From Pectobacterium carotovorum (GTDB lineage: Bacteria; Pseudomonadota; Gammaproteobacteria; Enterobacterales; Enterobacteriaceae): a stretch of 64,000 bases of DNA. Location: positions 1,364,001 through 1,428,000 of the forward strand of contig CP066552.1 in the NCBI GenBank assembly GCA_016415585.1, read 5' to 3'. Within the stretch, counting starts at the first letter, position 1, and the number at the start of each line of letters is the position of its first letter. The notes below the pieces were generated by a model that worked only from the letters and a program-made list of their open reading frames with translations, had not been told where the DNA came from and ran no database searches. Positions 40,429-51,363 of this stretch are shown piece after piece. A program made the translations under genes and the position numbers.

Positions 40429-40673
40429 AGCGAGTCGTTATCCGGCGTAAACGGTGACAGCGGCGCATCGGGATCGTCGCTCAGCAGGATTTGTACGCGC
40501 TGTTCCGCCTGTTGCAGTTTTTGCTGACCCTGGCGAGCGAGCTGGATGCCATGCTCAAACTCATTTAGTGCATAGTCCAGCGGCAGTTCGCCTGATTCGA
40601 GGCGGGTAACGATTTTTTCCAGTTCGTTCAGCGAGCTTTCAAAGCTGACTGGCTGCTCGGTCTTCTTAGGCAT
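40425..40673 (-). CDS. xseB: Exodeoxyribonuclease VII small subunit
   Basis: An 82-residue helical protein that binds XseA to form exonuclease VII, which degrades single-stranded DNA from both ends. The core reads [19 protein letters not shown] then [14 protein letters not shown], typical of the family. It is the first gene of xseB-ispA-dxs and is divergent from thiI. xseA is not in the window, as usual. Confidence 0.95.
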   Translation of the reverse strand: MPKKTEQPVSFESSLNELEKIVTRLESGELPLDYALNEFEHGIQLARQGQQKLQQAEQRVQILLSDDPDAPLSPFTPDNDSL

Positions 40674-40769
40674 AGTGGTTTCAGAATCCTGGTGTTATAC
40701 GCCGTTGGCTTGTGGCGGCAGAGCGTGGTGTTGCGTGTGGTCATCTGTGGATACGCAACAATTATACGG

Positions 40770-40798
40770 TTAAAGCGCACAGTATATCTTCATATAAT
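40770..40798 (+). promoter_or_regulatory. Candidate sigma-70 promoter of thiI
   Basis: TTAAAG (40770-40775) and a perfect TATAAT (40793-40798) are separated by 17 bases. Transcription would begin near 40805 and leave a leader of about 120 bases that includes the hairpin at 40823-40861. Confidence 0.6.
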
Positions 40799-40822
40799 GA
40801 TATACTCCGCGCCTTGGATGCT

Positions 40823-40861
40823 ATTGGTAAAATCATCTCTGTTCTGGCTGATTTTACCGAT
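40823..40861 (+). promoter_or_regulatory. Inverted repeat in the thiI leader
   Basis: ATTGGTAAAATCA (40823-40835) and TGATTTTACCGAT (40849-40861) pair over 13 positions with one G-T pair, around a 13-base loop. It lies 64 bases before the thiI start. There is no T-run, so it is not a typical terminator. Confidence 0.6.
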
Positions 40862-40925
40862 AACGTGATTTTAGTGCTCAGGGTAAATTTATTTGCGCCT
40901 TTCTGACCAAGTAACGACAGCCACC

Positions 40926-42374
40926 ATGAAGTTTATCATTAAATTGTTCCCGGAAATCACCATCAAGAGCCAATCTGTGCGGTTGCGCTTTATCAAGATT
41001 CTAACCGGAAACATTCGCAACGTATTAAAACACTATGATGAAACGCTGGCGGTTGTCCGTCACTGGGATCATATCGAAGTTCGTGCCAAAGATGAAAATC
41101 AGCGTGGAACGATTCGTGATGCGCTAACAAGAATTCCGGGTATTCACCATATTCTGGAAGTTGAAGATCATTCTTATACAGATGTACATAACATCTTTGA
41201 ACAGGCGCTGGCGTTGTATCGTGAGCGGTTGGAAGGCAAGACGTTTTGTGTGCGAGTGAAACGCCGCGGTAAGCATGAGTTTAGCTCTCAGGACGTGGAG
41301 CGCTACGTCGGCGGCGGTTTGAACCAGCACATTGAAACGGCACGAGTCAATCTCACTGCACCGCAGGTCACCGTGCATCTGGAAATCGAGCAGGACCGTC
41401 TGCTGCTGATTAAAGGGCGCTATGAAGGTATCGGCGGCTTCCCGATCGGTACGCAGGAAGATGTGCTGTCACTGATTTCCGGTGGTTTCGACTCTGGCGT
41501 ATCCAGCTATATGTTGATGCGTCGTGGATGCCGCGTGCATTACTGCTTCTTCAACCTTGGCGGTGCAGCACATGAGATCGGTGTGAAACAGGTAGCACAC
41601 TATCTGTGGAACCGTTTTGGTAGCTCGCATCGGGTGCGTTTTATTGCTATCGACTTCGATCCTGTCGTGGGTGAAATTCTGGAGAAGGTTGACGACGGTC
41701 AGATGGGTGTCGTGCTGAAGCGCATGATGGTGCGAGCGGCCTCCAAAGTTGCTGAGCGTTACGGTGTTCAGGCGTTGGTGACTGGTGAAGCGTTAGGGCA
41801 GGTGTCCAGCCAGACGCTGACCAACCTGCGTTTGATCGATAACGCCTCCGACACCCTGATTCTGCGTCCGCTGATTTCTCACGATAAAGAACACATTATC
41901 AAACAGGCTCGTGAACTGGGGACGGAAGATTTCGCCAAAACGATGCCGGAATACTGTGGTGTGATCTCCAAAAGCCCGACGGTGAAGGCGGTAAAAGCGA
42001 AGATCGAGGCCGAAGAAGGCCACTTTGATTTCGCTATCCTTGATCGCGTGGTGAGTGAAGCCCGGAATATTGATATCCGCGAGATCGCCGAGCAGACCAA
42101 ACAAGACGTGGTTGAAGTCGAAACGGTCGCGTCGTTTGCGCCAACGGACGTGCTGCTGGATATCCGTGCGCCGGATGAACAGGACGATAAGCCGCTTGAG
42201 CTAGATCAGGTCGAAATCAAATCGTTACCGTTCTACAAGCTGGGTACGCAGTTTGGCGATTTGGATCAGAGCAAAACCTATCTGCTTTACTGCGAGCGTG
42301 GCGTGATGAGCCGCTTGCAGGCGCTGTATCTGCGTGAGCAAGGTTTTACCAATGTGAAGATATACCGTCCGTAA
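40926..42374 (+). CDS. thiI: tRNA sulfurtransferase / thiamine biosynthesis protein ThiI
   Basis: Transfers sulfur from IscS to make 4-thiouridine at position 8 of tRNA, and to ThiS for the thiamine thiazole ring. In 482 residues there is a THUMP domain (about 60-165) and a PP-loop ATPase with [14 protein letters not shown]. The catalytic Cys344 lies in PEYCGVIS. The C-terminal rhodanese domain has the persulfide-forming Cys456 in [10 protein letters not shown]. The frame is open upstream to 40893, but [11 protein letters not shown] at 40926 matches relatives. It is divergent from xseB. Confidence 0.97.
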   Translation: MKFIIKLFPEITIKSQSVRLRFIKILTGNIRNVLKHYDETLAVVRHWDHIEVRAKDENQRGTIRDALTRIPGIHHILEVEDHSYTDVHNIFEQALALYRERLEGKTFCVRVKRRGKHEFSSQDVERYVGGGLNQHIETARVNLTAPQVTVHLEIEQDRLLLIKGRYEGIGGFPIGTQEDVLSLISGGFDSGVSSYMLMRRGCRVHYCFFNLGGAAHEIGVKQVAHYLWNRFGSSHRVRFIAIDFDPVVGEILEKVDDGQMGVVLKRMMVRAASKVAERYGVQALVTGEALGQVSSQTLTNLRLIDNASDTLILRPLISHDKEHIIKQARELGTEDFAKTMPEYCGVISKSPTVKAVKAKIEAEEGHFDFAILDRVVSEARNIDIREIAEQTKQDVVEVETVASFAPTDVLLDIRAPDEQDDKPLELDQVEIKSLPFYKLGTQFGDLDQSKTYLLYCERGVMSRLQALYLREQGFTNVKIYRP

Positions 42375-42378
42375 TGAG

Positions 42379-42402
42379 AAAGGCGCGCAAGCGCCTTTTT
42401 CC
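42379..42402. terminator. Terminator between convergent thiI and yajL
   Basis: An 8-bp stem (AAAGGCGC with GCGCCTTT) with a GCAA tetraloop and a following TTTTCC, five bases after the thiI stop. It can act for both convergent genes. Confidence 0.85.
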
Positions 42403-42415
42403 TCAGTCTTAATCG

Positions 42416-43006
42416 CTAATCGCGATAGTTATGAATTCCCGGCGGCAGGATGAGCTGCGCGGCGACTTCGGCGGCTTTTTCTTTTCCCAGCAGCAAATCA
42501 ATGATCTTCAGCGCGAAATCCATGCTGGTGCCCGGCCCCTGCGTGGTTAACAAATTCACGCGCGGATCGTACACGACGCGCTTTTCCATCCATTTTTCTG
42601 GCGCAATCTTATCCTTAAACGCAGGATAGCCCGTCATGTTTCCGACGGGGAACAGCTGATGATATTCCAGCACCAGCGCAGGCGTTGCACACATCGCGGC
42701 GACAATTTTCCCTTCCAGATGCGCTTGTCGAATGCATTCCACCAGTATTGGGCTATCACGGAAGCACTCCGCACCTTGCAGGCCACCCGGTAACACCAGC
42801 ACATCGAAAGGCCGATCGGCGACGGTAGCCAGTGGGGCATCTGCCAGCAGCCTTACCCCGCGTGAGCAGACGATTTCCAGATTGCCATCGCTGGCTACAC
42901 TGGCAAGTGTGACCTGAATACCCGCTCGGACAAGCAAATCTATGGTCGTGACGGCTTCAGTTTCTTCACTACCAGGTGCCAGACACACCAGTGCCGATGC
43001 GGTCAT
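42416..43006 (-). CDS. yajL: DJ-1/PfpI-family protein YajL (covalent chaperone / protein deglycase)
   Basis: A 196-residue cytosolic protein protecting against oxidative and carbonyl stress, related to human DJ-1. The nucleophilic Cys106 sits in the elbow AAMCATPA, with Glu15 (PGSEETE) positioned to polarise it. Two ATGs lie close together (43012 and 43006); the spacing from AAGGA favours 43006, which gives [12 protein letters not shown] as in relatives. It overlaps the end of panE by 38 bases, so the two are translated from one transcript. In vivo deglycase activity of the family is debated. Confidence 0.93.
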   Translation of the reverse strand: MTASALVCLAPGSEETEAVTTIDLLVRAGIQVTLASVASDGNLEIVCSRGVRLLADAPLATVADRPFDVLVLPGGLQGAECFRDSPILVECIRQAHLEGKIVAAMCATPALVLEYHQLFPVGNMTGYPAFKDKIAPEKWMEKRVVYDPRVNLLTTQGPGTSMDFALKIIDLLLGKEKAAEVAAQLILPPGIHNYRD

Positions 43007-43877
43007 AATCATTTTCCTTTTGCTTAATGTAGTCAAACAGACGGGCATTTTCGGGGAGTGTCAGACCGTGGAGACGCGCACGGTGCAGTAAATACCCGGT
43101 AATGTAGTCAATTTCGGTATGTCGCTGAGCGAGGATGTCCTGCAACATCGATGAGGTGTTTGCCGCGGTGTTCTGAATAATTTGATTCACGTAGAGCAGC
43201 AGGCTATCTTGCGATGTATGGAAGCCTTCCCGTTCCATGACGCTGGTCACTTCCTGACAAAGCGATGCAATCAGTTCCGGGTACGCAGAAAGCTCGCCAT
43301 TGGTACAATGATATTTCACCGTGAGCGGATTGATGACGCAGTTAGCTGCCAACTTCAGCCAGCAGGTAGCGCTAATATTGGTGCGCCAGGCCACATCAGG
43401 CAAGGCCTGATGCAACACTTCAGCTAAATGGCTTTGGCTACTGTCGCCATTAAACGTGCCGATATGCGTTGTGCCTGCCGCAACGTGTACGACGTTATTT
43501 GCGTCGCGTCGGGCGGCGTGGGTGGTGATACCGAGTACCAGTGGCTGCTGCAGCGACGGTAATTCTTCCCGCGTACCCATCCCATTGTGTAAAAGCAGAA
43601 TCGTGCAATGCGGGTTGAGCTGCGGCAACAGCACGGTAACGGCATCGGAAACCTGCCAGGCTTTTAGCGTCACCAGCAGAAGTTCGCTTTGGGCAAGATG
43701 ATCGGGATCGTTCGCCGTCAGGTTGAGATTACAGTGCTGACCGTCCAGCATAGTGACATTGACTGGACAATACGGTTGCGGAATGCGCAGCCATCCCTGG
43801 ACATCATGCCCTTGCTGATGTAACGCAGCGAGCCAAAGTTGGCCCAGCGCGCCACAGCCAAGAACGGTGATTTTCAT
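42969..43877 (-). CDS. panE: 2-dehydropantoate 2-reductase PanE
   Basis: Reduces ketopantoate to pantoate with NADPH in pantothenate and coenzyme A synthesis. Its 302 residues begin [15 protein letters not shown], with the Rossmann motif GCGALG (7-12). Other family stretches are [29 protein letters not shown], and [12 protein letters not shown] with the catalytic Lys. The C-terminal [17 protein letters not shown] holds the catalytic Glu region. The frame is open upstream to 43922, but the family starts at 43877. It is divergent from yajQ. Confidence 0.95.
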   Translation of the reverse strand: MKITVLGCGALGQLWLAALHQQGHDVQGWLRIPQPYCPVNVTMLDGQHCNLNLTANDPDHLAQSELLLVTLKAWQVSDAVTVLLPQLNPHCTILLLHNGMGTREELPSLQQPLVLGITTHAARRDANNVVHVAAGTTHIGTFNGDSSQSHLAEVLHQALPDVAWRTNISATCWLKLAANCVINPLTVKYHCTNGELSAYPELIASLCQEVTSVMEREGFHTSQDSLLLYVNQIIQNTAANTSSMLQDILAQRHTEIDYITGYLLHRARLHGLTLPENARLFDYIKQKENDYDRIGTGVSGTW

Positions 43878-44065
43878 GTGCGTCTCCCTTATTTGATGCG
43901 GGCGCTGTCGTTCTGCCATCATAGGCTATCATTCATGTCGCGATCTTGTGTTATTCGGCCTGTTTGCCGGATGCCGCGTAAAAATCGGGATTGTATCTGG
44001 CATCTTGCTTATCGCAGAAGAGCGGTTATTATGCTCGCCAGCCAAATTTGTCAGGAGAGCGAATT

Positions 44066-44557
44066 ATGCCATCTTTCGATATTGTTTCGGAAATTGATAT
44101 GCAGGAAGTCCGTAACGCGGTGGAAAATGCGACGCGCGATCTGAGCACCCGTTGGGATTTTCGTAATGTTCCGGCCAGCTTTGAACTGAATGAGAAATCA
44201 CAGAGTATCAAAGTGGCTAGCGAGTCTGATTTTCAGGTGCAACAGCTGATTGATATCATGCGCGAAAAGTTGCTGAAACGCGGGATTGAAGGCGGTGCGT
44301 TAGAAGTCCCGGAAGAGTTCGAGCATAGCGGTAAAACGTACAGCGTGGAAGCGAAGCTGAAGCAGGGCATTGAGACTACGCAGGCGAAGAAAATCGTCAA
44401 GCTGATCAAAGACAGCAAACTGAAAGTGCAGGCGCAGATTCAGGGTGAACAGGTTCGCGTCACCGGTAAATCACGCGATGATTTGCAGGGTGTGATGGCG
44501 TTGATTCGCGGCGGGAATCTGGGGCAACCGTTCCAGTTTACCAACTTCCGCGATTGA
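44066..44557 (+). CDS. yajQ: YajQ family cyclic-di-GMP-binding protein
   Basis: A 163-residue protein with two ferredoxin-like domains. Family members bind nucleotides and, in Xanthomonas, cyclic di-GMP to control virulence genes; its role in enterobacteria is not settled. It shows [53 protein letters not shown] and [16 protein letters not shown] at 44053-44057 supports the ATG at 44066 over an earlier in-frame start at 43991. Confidence 0.94.
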   Translation: MPSFDIVSEIDMQEVRNAVENATRDLSTRWDFRNVPASFELNEKSQSIKVASESDFQVQQLIDIMREKLLKRGIEGGALEVPEEFEHSGKTYSVEAKLKQGIETTQAKKIVKLIKDSKLKVQAQIQGEQVRVTGKSRDDLQGVMALIRGGNLGQPFQFTNFRD

Positions 44558-44582
44558 TACTTTTAGTCAGCCGCCGATGAAC

Positions 44583-44610
44583 AGAAAGGCCAGCGTAAGC
44601 TGGCCTTTCT
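44583..44610. terminator. Terminator between convergent yajQ and yajR
   Basis: A perfect 12-bp stem (AGAAAGGCCAGC with GCTGGCCTTTCT) with a GTAA loop, 25 bases after the yajQ stop and immediately before the yajR stop. Confidence 0.85.
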
Positions 44611-44612
44611 AT

Positions 44613-45977
44613 TTAGTTCTGTCCTACCAACTGTTCTAACTGCTGCCGATTGGTTTTCTTATTATCGATCTTCACATAGGCACTCTGTTCATCCGGCACG
44701 ACCACAACTTCTGCAACGCCGGGTTGGGTACGTATTTTCTGTTCTAATTCACTATCGCGCAGCGCTAAATCAGGCAGGGTAATTCTCAGGCTGCTGAGAT
44801 AAGGCGGTTCTTGCATGGTGAAGCTGACGAGTAGCCAGACGGCTGAAATGGCTGCACCAGCCATAAACACGGCAGAAGCACCATAAAGCTCAAACAGCCC
44901 GCCGCCGAGGCTCCCGCCAATTGCCACACCGATAAACTGCGTGGTGGAGTAAACGCCCATCGCGGTGCCTTTATATCCCGCAGGTGATTCCTTGCTAATC
45001 AGCGATGGCAGCAGTGCTTCCATAACGTTGAAGGCCAGGAAGAACAACTGTACACCGATGATAATTTGCCAAAGATGGTTACCCGCCGCCCATAAGACAA
45101 CCTCTGCGGCGATCAGCACCACGATACAGCCGATGAAGACCTGCTTCATTCGTCTTTTCACTTCAGCATAAATGATAAAAGGCACGACGCCGGCAAAAGA
45201 GATCAGCATCGTGGTCAGATAGACTTTCCAATGCTCCTGCGGTGCCAGCCCCGCAGATTCCATTACGCGCGGCAGGGCGACGAAGCTCGACATCAATAAA
45301 ATATGCAGACACATAATGCCGATGTTCAGTTTCAGCAGGCGGCTATTGCTGAGTACTTTGCGGAAACTGCCGCGCACCATCGCCGATTCTCGATTCAGAA
45401 CGTGCTCAGGTGCGGAAGGAATCAGCGTCAGAGTAATGACAATACCTGCGAGTGACAGAAGGGCAATGCCCCAGAAGAGCGCCTGTAAACCGAAGGCATG
45501 GGTAACGATAGGCCCAACGACCATCGCGATAGCAAAGGTGACGCCGAAGCTCACACCGATAAACGCCATGGCTTTCGTTCGGTTCTGCTCACGCGTCAGG
45601 TCGGAAAGCAGCGCCATAACGGCAGCGGAGATTGCCCCCGCGCCTTGCAGTGCACGGCCAAGGATAATGCCCCAGATAGAATCGCTCAGTGCGGCGATAA
45701 CGCTACCGAGAGCAAAAATCAACAGCCCGCCGACGATCAGGGGTTTTCTGCCGATGCGGTCTGAGGCCAGACCGAAGGGAATCTGGAAAATAGCCTGCAT
45801 CAGGCCATAAATACCAATCGCAATACCGATCAGTGCTTCACTGGCACCCTGGAAGGCCATGCCGTAAGTCGTCAGGACAGGCAACACCATGAACATGCCA
45901 AGCATGCGTAGTGAAAAAACGGCTCCCAAGCCCCATGTGGCGCGTAATTCGCCAGGGGTCATTTTATTATCGTTCAT
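44613..45977 (-). CDS. yajR: MFS transporter YajR
   Basis: A 454-residue inner-membrane major-facilitator protein of about 12 helices, resembling proton-driven drug exporters. The substrate is not established. The A-motif region reads GLASDRIGRKPLIVGG. The last roughly 65 residues form a separate ferredoxin-like YAM domain (LRITLPDLALRD to YVKIDNKKTNR), a hallmark of YajR. The start at 45977 (MNDNKMTPGE) matches relatives; the frame opens at 45995. It is followed upstream by the cyo operon on the same strand but is separated by 160 bases and a terminator. Confidence 0.93.
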   Translation of the reverse strand: MNDNKMTPGELRATWGLGAVFSLRMLGMFMVLPVLTTYGMAFQGASEALIGIAIGIYGLMQAIFQIPFGLASDRIGRKPLIVGGLLIFALGSVIAALSDSIWGIILGRALQGAGAISAAVMALLSDLTREQNRTKAMAFIGVSFGVTFAIAMVVGPIVTHAFGLQALFWGIALLSLAGIVITLTLIPSAPEHVLNRESAMVRGSFRKVLSNSRLLKLNIGIMCLHILLMSSFVALPRVMESAGLAPQEHWKVYLTTMLISFAGVVPFIIYAEVKRRMKQVFIGCIVVLIAAEVVLWAAGNHLWQIIIGVQLFFLAFNVMEALLPSLISKESPAGYKGTAMGVYSTTQFIGVAIGGSLGGGLFELYGASAVFMAGAAISAVWLLVSFTMQEPPYLSSLRITLPDLALRDSELEQKIRTQPGVAEVVVVPDEQSAYVKIDNKKTNRQQLEQLVGQN

Positions 45978-46081
45978 GTGTACCTCGGAAAACAATTAGC
46001 GCTATTTTAGTGCGTTATTGACCAAACAGTAAACGATAGGTTTGTTACGTGATTTGGCGGAGGAGAGGCGGGGGAGGGCAG

Positions 46082-46115
46082 AAGAAGAAACAGGTGGACG
46101 AGCCACCTGTTTTTC
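46082..46115 (-). terminator. Rho-independent terminator of the cyo operon
   Basis: A 10-bp stem (AAACAGGTGG with CCACCTGTTT) with a 5-base loop, 29 bases beyond the cyoE stop. On the minus strand it is followed by a pyrimidine-rich TTCTTCTTC tract. Confidence 0.75.
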
Positions 46116-46140
46116 TTAATGCATGTAACGCTGCTTGTGA

Positions 46141-47031
46141 TTAACGCAGATAGGTCAGCATGATTTCATGCGCTGGTGCCATTGAATCCACAGACATCAT
46201 GACGCTCAGCGAGGTAATCGCGACAATGGAGAAAACAAACAGTTTTCTTGCCCACACGCGGTCATCAATCGCATTTTTATAGCCTGACAGCGCCATACCC
46301 AACCACCAGACGCTAACTGCTGCGGCAACGATCAGATATTTGTAGCCGGCATAGCCGCCGAGAGACAGCATCAGAGTCGCTACCGCAAACGCCACGATGT
46401 ACAGCGTGATGTGGTGTTTCGCAACGGAGATGCCTTTCACAACCGGTAGTACCGGGATGTTAGCGGCCTGATAATCCTTGAAGCGGAAAATCGCAATCGC
46501 GTATGAATGCGGCATCTGCCACAGGCTAAAGATCAGCAGCAGAATCAACGCGCCAGCATCGAACTGGTTGCTGACGGCACAGTAACCGATAACCGGTGGT
46601 GCTGCGCCGGACAGGCTGCCAATCAGCGTGCCATAAACAGAATGCCGCTTCATGTACAGGCTATACACACCGACATACACGACGAAGCCCATCACCGCCA
46701 GCCACATGGCCAGCGGGTTAGCCGCGATGTAGAGCAGAGCAAAGCCCGCAATACCTAACAGTGATGCGTAAACCAGCGTTACCTTCAGCGAAATCAGTCC
46801 CTTTACCAGAACCCGATTTTTGGTTCTCTCCATTTTCTTGTCGATGTCGCGGTCAATGACGTTGTTAAACACGCAGCCAGATGCAACGACTAACGACACA
46901 CCCACGAGGGTGGCGAAAAACAGGGGATAATCAATGCGGCCTTGGGCCGCAAGGAGAAATCCACCGATAACGGAAATCAGATTTCCGAAAATAATTCCTG
47001 GTTTAGTAACTTGCAGGTATTGCTTAATCAT
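46141..47031 (-). CDS. cyoE: Protoheme IX farnesyltransferase (heme O synthase)
   Basis: Attaches a farnesyl group to protoheme to make heme O for the bo3 oxidase. It is a 296-residue UbiA-type prenyltransferase with about nine helices. The first aspartate motif is [18 protein letters not shown]. Substrate farnesyl diphosphate comes from IspA, encoded 6 kb away. It is the last cyo gene, 14 bases after cyoD. Confidence 0.96.
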   Translation of the reverse strand: MIKQYLQVTKPGIIFGNLISVIGGFLLAAQGRIDYPLFFATLVGVSLVVASGCVFNNVIDRDIDKKMERTKNRVLVKGLISLKVTLVYASLLGIAGFALLYIAANPLAMWLAVMGFVVYVGVYSLYMKRHSVYGTLIGSLSGAAPPVIGYCAVSNQFDAGALILLLIFSLWQMPHSYAIAIFRFKDYQAANIPVLPVVKGISVAKHHITLYIVAFAVATLMLSLGGYAGYKYLIVAAAVSVWWLGMALSGYKNAIDDRVWARKLFVFSIVAITSLSVMMSVDSMAPAHEIMLTYLR

Positions 47032-47045
47032 CTTTTACGGCTCTG

Positions 47046-47378
47046 TTACTGGATCATCATATTGTGGTGTGCGCTCATCATAATCCAGATGGAGCCCACG
47101 ACGACAATAGCGATAATCAGGACGGCAAACACAAGAGCCACCACGTTCCAGCGCTCTTCTGAGGACGTATTCAGGTGCAGGAAGTACACCAGATGTACCA
47201 GAATCTGAACCACTGCACATCCCACCACCGTGAAAAGGATGGCGCTATGCGAGGCAGTGCCGCTCATAACCATACTGAAAGGAATCACTGTCAAAATTAC
47301 AGACAGAACAAAACCTATCACGTATGACTTAACGCTGCCGTGGCTGGCACCTGAATGATCGGTTGTTGAATGACTCAT
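47046..47378 (-). CDS. cyoD: Cytochrome bo3 ubiquinol oxidase subunit IV
   Basis: A 110-residue accessory subunit with three membrane helices, thought to help assemble the CuB site of subunit I. It contains [21 protein letters not shown] and [17 protein letters not shown]. The start at 47378 ([10 protein letters not shown]) overlaps the cyoC stop by one base. The frame opens further upstream, but that part lies inside cyoC. Confidence 0.95.
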   Translation of the reverse strand: MSHSTTDHSGASHGSVKSYVIGFVLSVILTVIPFSMVMSGTASHSAILFTVVGCAVVQILVHLVYFLHLNTSSEERWNVVALVFAVLIIAIVVVGSIWIMMSAHHNMMIQ

Positions 47379-47992
47379 TACATCGCCCCCAGCAGATAAA
47401 CAACGGTGAAGACACAGATCCATACCACGTCGAGGAAGTGCCAGAACAGGCTAAGGCACATCAGACGTGTTTTGTTGGTTGCAGTCAGGCCACGTTTAGA
47501 GACCTGAATCATCATGATGACCAACCAAATCAGACCGCCTGTTACGTGAATCCCGTGGGTACCGACCAGTGCGAAGAAGGCAGACAGGAACGCGCTGCGA
47601 TCCGGGCCATAGCCTTCAACGATCAGATGATGGAACTCATAGATTTCCATCCCGATAAACACGAGACCGAACAGGAAGGTCACGCCCAGCCAGGCATTAA
47701 CCTGGGATTTGTTGCCCTTGTTCATGGCGATCATCGCCATGCCGTAGGTAATACTACTGAACAACAGGGCGAACGTTTCCACCAGCACGAAAGGCAGTTG
47801 GAAAAGCTCTTTCCCGGTTGGGCCACCCGCAGTACCGTTAACCAGTACCGCATAGGTTGCGAACAGTGACCCGAAAATAATCAGGTCGCTCATCAGGTAG
47901 ACCCAGAAGCCGAATACCTTGGTCGCGCCTGTGTCGTGGTGCCCATGCTCTGCATGGGCTGTATTGTGGTTAGTCAGAGTTTCAGTTGACAT
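47378..47992 (-). CDS. cyoC: Cytochrome bo3 ubiquinol oxidase subunit III
   Basis: A 204-residue membrane subunit with five helices, stabilising the core of the proton-pumping quinol oxidase. Family stretches are [22 protein letters not shown] at the first helix, and [11 protein letters not shown]. It overlaps the end of cyoB by 11 bases, so translation is coupled. Confidence 0.96.
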   Translation of the reverse strand: MSTETLTNHNTAHAEHGHHDTGATKVFGFWVYLMSDLIIFGSLFATYAVLVNGTAGGPTGKELFQLPFVLVETFALLFSSITYGMAMIAMNKGNKSQVNAWLGVTFLFGLVFIGMEIYEFHHLIVEGYGPDRSAFLSAFFALVGTHGIHVTGGLIWLVIMMIQVSKRGLTATNKTRLMCLSLFWHFLDVVWICVFTVVYLLGAM

Positions 47993-49973
47993 GTTTCACG
48001 CCTGCCTTACTGAGTTGATCAAAATTCTGATTCTCAATTTGCTCAATTTCTTTAACCGGCACGTAGTAATCCACGTCTTGATTAAAGCTATGCACAATCC
48101 AGGTCACAATCATGCCAGCGAAGCCAGCGATGGCAAGCCACCAGATATGCCAGATCATGGCAAAACCGAATACCAGGCTGAATGCGGAGATAATCACACC
48201 GGCGCCGGTGTTCTTCGGCATGTGAATATCTTCATAGCTGGCAGGGCGCTTGTAAGCTTCACCTTTCTCTTTCGCTTCCCAGAATGCGTCACGATCGTTG
48301 ATGTGTGGCACGATAGCGAAGTTATAGAACGGTGCAGGAGAAGAGGTTGCCCACTCCAGCGTACGTCCACCCCACGGGTCGCCCGTCAGATCGCGGTTCT
48401 GGTGACGGTCACGGATACTGACGTAGAACTGAATAACCTGACACAGCACACCGATACCGATCAAAACCGCACCGATGGAGGCCACAACCAGCAAGGCGTG
48501 GAACTCAGGGTTGATTTGCTGGCTCAGACGGCGCGTCATCCCCATGAAGCCAAGAATGTACAGCGGCATGAAGGCAACAAAGAAGCCGATAATCCAGAAC
48601 CAGAACGCGCGTTTGCCCCAGGTTTCGTTCAGGGTGAAGCCAAAGGCTTTCGGGAACCAGTAAGTAATACCCGCGAAGCAACCGAACACGACGCCGCCGA
48701 TGATCACGTTGTGGAAGTGAGCAATCAGGAACAGGCTGTTATGCAGGACGAAGTTCGCCCCCGGCACGGCCAGCAGAACCCCGGTCATCCCACCAATGGT
48801 GAAGGTAATGATGAAGCCCGTGGTCCACAGCATCGTGGAGTGAGACTGAATACGGCCTTGATACATGGTGAACAGCCAGTTGAAGATTTTAACCCCGGTC
48901 GGGATTGAAATAATCATGGTGGCTATGCCAAAGAAGGCGTTGACGTTTGCGCCGGACCCCATGGTAAAGAAGTGGTGCAGCCAAACAATGAACGACAGAA
49001 CCGTAATCGCAATGGTTGCCCATACCAGTGAGGTGTAGCCAAACAGACGTTTTTTACAGAAGGTGGCAACTACTTCGGAGTAAACACCGAATATTGGTAG
49101 CACCAGAATGTAAACCTCAGGATGACCCCATGCCCAAATCAGGTTGATGTACATCATCATGTTGCCACCCATATCATTGGTAAAGAAATGGGTGCCGAGG
49201 TAACGGTCAAGCGTCAGCAGCGCAATGGTAACGGTCAATATCGGGAATGCGGCGATGATCAGCACGTTGGTACACAGTGCCGTCCAGGTAAATACTGGCA
49301 TTTTCATCAGCGTCATACCAGGTGCGCGCATCTTCAGAATGGTGGCGAAGAAGTTAACCCCTGTCAGCGTAGTACCGACACCGGATATCTGTAGACTCCA
49401 TATCCAGTAATCGACCCCGACGCCGGGACTGTACTCCTTCCCTGAAAGCGGTGGATATGCCACCCAGCCGGTTTGCGCAAACTCACCCACCCCGAGAGAA
49501 AGGTTGATTAAGACAACACCAGCCACAAACAGCCAGAAGCTAAGGGAGTTCAGGAAGGGGAAAGCAACGTCACGTGCACCAATCTGCAAAGGAACCGCAA
49601 GGTTCATCAGGCCAACAACAAACGGCGTCGCCACGAAGAAGATCATGATGACACCGTGCGCGGTGAAAATCTGATCGTAGTGGTGAGCGTTTAGAAAGCC
49701 TTCTTGTCCGGCAGAAGCAAGCACCTGCTGGCCGCGCATCATGATGGCATCGGCAAAACCACGAATCATCATCACCAGACCGACGATGATGTACATGATA
49801 CCGATTTTCTTGTGGTCGACAGAGGTGAACCATTCGGCCCACAGCCATTTCCACTTACCGAAATAGGTTATTGCCGCCAGCAGCGCAAGGCCGCCAACGA
49901 TGATCGCCGCCACGGTGACCATAATAATGGGTTCGTGATATGGAACCGCATCGAGTGTAAGTTTTCCGAACAT
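47982..49973 (-). CDS. cyoB: Cytochrome bo3 ubiquinol oxidase subunit I
   Basis: The catalytic heme-copper subunit, which oxidises ubiquinol, reduces oxygen to water and pumps protons. Its 663 residues include the low-spin heme ligand His106 (TAHGVIM). The CuB ligand His284 with the proton-channel Glu286 and cross-linked Tyr288 lie in GHPEVY. The HH pair is in WLHHFF and the heme ligands in HFHNVI, all as in E. coli. The frame opens at 50006, but the start at 49973 ([15 protein letters not shown]) matches the family and lies four bases after cyoA. Confidence 0.97.
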   Translation of the reverse strand: MFGKLTLDAVPYHEPIIMVTVAAIIVGGLALLAAITYFGKWKWLWAEWFTSVDHKKIGIMYIIVGLVMMIRGFADAIMMRGQQVLASAGQEGFLNAHHYDQIFTAHGVIMIFFVATPFVVGLMNLAVPLQIGARDVAFPFLNSLSFWLFVAGVVLINLSLGVGEFAQTGWVAYPPLSGKEYSPGVGVDYWIWSLQISGVGTTLTGVNFFATILKMRAPGMTLMKMPVFTWTALCTNVLIIAAFPILTVTIALLTLDRYLGTHFFTNDMGGNMMMYINLIWAWGHPEVYILVLPIFGVYSEVVATFCKKRLFGYTSLVWATIAITVLSFIVWLHHFFTMGSGANVNAFFGIATMIISIPTGVKIFNWLFTMYQGRIQSHSTMLWTTGFIITFTIGGMTGVLLAVPGANFVLHNSLFLIAHFHNVIIGGVVFGCFAGITYWFPKAFGFTLNETWGKRAFWFWIIGFFVAFMPLYILGFMGMTRRLSQQINPEFHALLVVASIGAVLIGIGVLCQVIQFYVSIRDRHQNRDLTGDPWGGRTLEWATSSPAPFYNFAIVPHINDRDAFWEAKEKGEAYKRPASYEDIHMPKNTGAGVIISAFSLVFGFAMIWHIWWLAIAGFAGMIVTWIVHSFNQDVDYYVPVKEIEQIENQNFDQLSKAGVKHVN

Positions 49974-49977
49974 CGTA

Positions 49978-50940
49978 TTATCCCTCGGCTCCTTTGTGCG
50001 AGCCATGCTCGCCCATGTTCATACCCTCACTGTGTTGCATGTTTTCGTCGTGCTTCATGCCTTCACCATGATGTTGCATGTTCATGCCGCTGCCTGTGAA
50101 TTTGCGAATAAGATTATTAAACAAATCCGGCTGGACACTGGAGAAGTATTCGACAGGATGGAATTCACTTGGTTTAGCCAAAGCGTTGAATTCATCCATG
50201 GTATTCAGTGTCTTAGGGGACGACCGAACGTTCGCAACCCACTGGTCGAACTCTTGTTGAGTTGGCGTAGCAATCGCGGTGAACTTCATACCAGAGAAGC
50301 CTTTACCACTATAGCCGCCAGAGATACCGTCATATTTGCCCGGTTCGTTAGCGATCAGGTGGAGCTTCGTCTGCATTCCGGCCATGGCATAGATTTGTCC
50401 ACCAAGACGAGGGATGAAGAAGGAGTTCATCACGGAGTCGGATGTGATCTTGAACGCAACAGGCACGTTGGCAGGGAAAGCCAGTTCGTTAACCGTCGCG
50501 ATACCTAGATCCGGGTAAACAAACAGCCATTTCCAATCAAGCGAAACAACTTCGACATTGATAGGTTTGACGTCTGACACCAGTGGCTTATAGGGATCAA
50601 GCGAGTGGGTCGTCTTCCAGGTAATCGTGCCAAGAATGACGATAATGATAATTGGTACAGTCCAAACTACAGCTTCTATCTTATTGGAGTGTGACCAGTT
50701 CGGGGTATATTTTGCCTTTTCATTGGAAGCACGAAACTTCCAGGCAAAAGCTATCGTCATAACGATAACGGGAATCACAACGATCAACATCAGCCCGATG
50801 GCAGTCAGTATTAACGATCTTTGCTCTAACCCGATCTCTCCTTTGGGGTTCATCAGCGCCATATCGCAACCGCTCAGCAAAGCAGTGGCTGCAAATAAAG
50901 ACAGCATCCCAAAAATTGTATTGTATTTCTTGAGTCTCAT
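49978..50940 (-). CDS. cyoA: Cytochrome bo3 ubiquinol oxidase subunit II
   Basis: A lipoprotein subunit with two helices and a periplasmic cupredoxin-like domain that lacks CuA in quinol oxidases. In 320 residues, the signal peptide ends in lipobox LLSGC (Cys25). Membrane helices lie at about 45-68 and 88-110. The family stretch [22 protein letters not shown] follows. The last about 35 residues are unusually rich in Met and His ([20 protein letters not shown]), suggesting copper binding; this is inference. First gene of cyoABCDE. Confidence 0.96.
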   Translation of the reverse strand: MRLKKYNTIFGMLSLFAATALLSGCDMALMNPKGEIGLEQRSLILTAIGLMLIVVIPVIVMTIAFAWKFRASNEKAKYTPNWSHSNKIEAVVWTVPIIIIVILGTITWKTTHSLDPYKPLVSDVKPINVEVVSLDWKWLFVYPDLGIATVNELAFPANVPVAFKITSDSVMNSFFIPRLGGQIYAMAGMQTKLHLIANEPGKYDGISGGYSGKGFSGMKFTAIATPTQQEFDQWVANVRSSPKTLNTMDEFNALAKPSEFHPVEYFSSVQPDLFNNLIRKFTGSGMNMQHHGEGMKHDENMQHSEGMNMGEHGSHKGAEG

Positions 50941-50989
50941 CTAGCGACCTCAATAACAAGGGCTCTATTGTCATTTTACGCGAGCGGGC

Positions 50990-51018
50990 ATTTTACGGGA
51001 AGGTTACTGCACTGTAAA
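50990..51018 (-). promoter_or_regulatory. Candidate sigma-70 promoter of the cyo operon
   Basis: On the minus strand TTTACA (51018-51013) and TAAAAT (50995-50990) are separated by exactly 17 bases. This lies 50 bases before the cyoA start. Confidence 0.75.
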
Positions 51019-51324
51019 CATGATTAAGGTTATGTCAGCCGTTTGTTGCTGTTTTTTGCCCTTAATGTCACAAAGATAGCCAAAATAAAAATGGTATTGA
51101 AAAACAGCAAATTAAGAGGCTGCCCAGATAAGAGTATGGAAGGATAATAAGAAATTACAACTCATCGTAACGCTTATTTTCTATTTTTAGTTTGGTGAAA
51201 TTTTTGCTCAACCTGCGTTTTTGATGACAAATGAAATTAGTTTTGGGGGATTTTACGAGGAAATAAAATTCCCTGTAGCAAGATATTATGAGAAAAATAA
51301 TTAAATAAAGGAACGGTGTAATAG

Positions 51325-51354
51325 GTTCAGGCAGCAGATGAGCACTGCCTGAAC
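51325..51354 (-). terminator. Hairpin after ampG
   Basis: A perfect 10-bp stem (GTTCAGGCAG with CTGCCTGAAC) with a 10-base loop lies just beyond the ampG stop. The following sequence has no T-run, so terminator function is uncertain. Confidence 0.5.
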
Positions 51355-51363
51355 GAATATTAG

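Larger units (their letters stand above)
50941..51363. other. 423-base spacer upstream of cyoA and downstream of ampG
   Basis: It holds the cyoA promoter and an ampG-proximal hairpin (51325-51354). The part from 51060 to 51310 is very AT-rich, which would suit binding of nucleoid proteins or ArcA/Fnr-type regulators, but I could not identify a specific site. No gene is visible. Confidence 0.5.
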
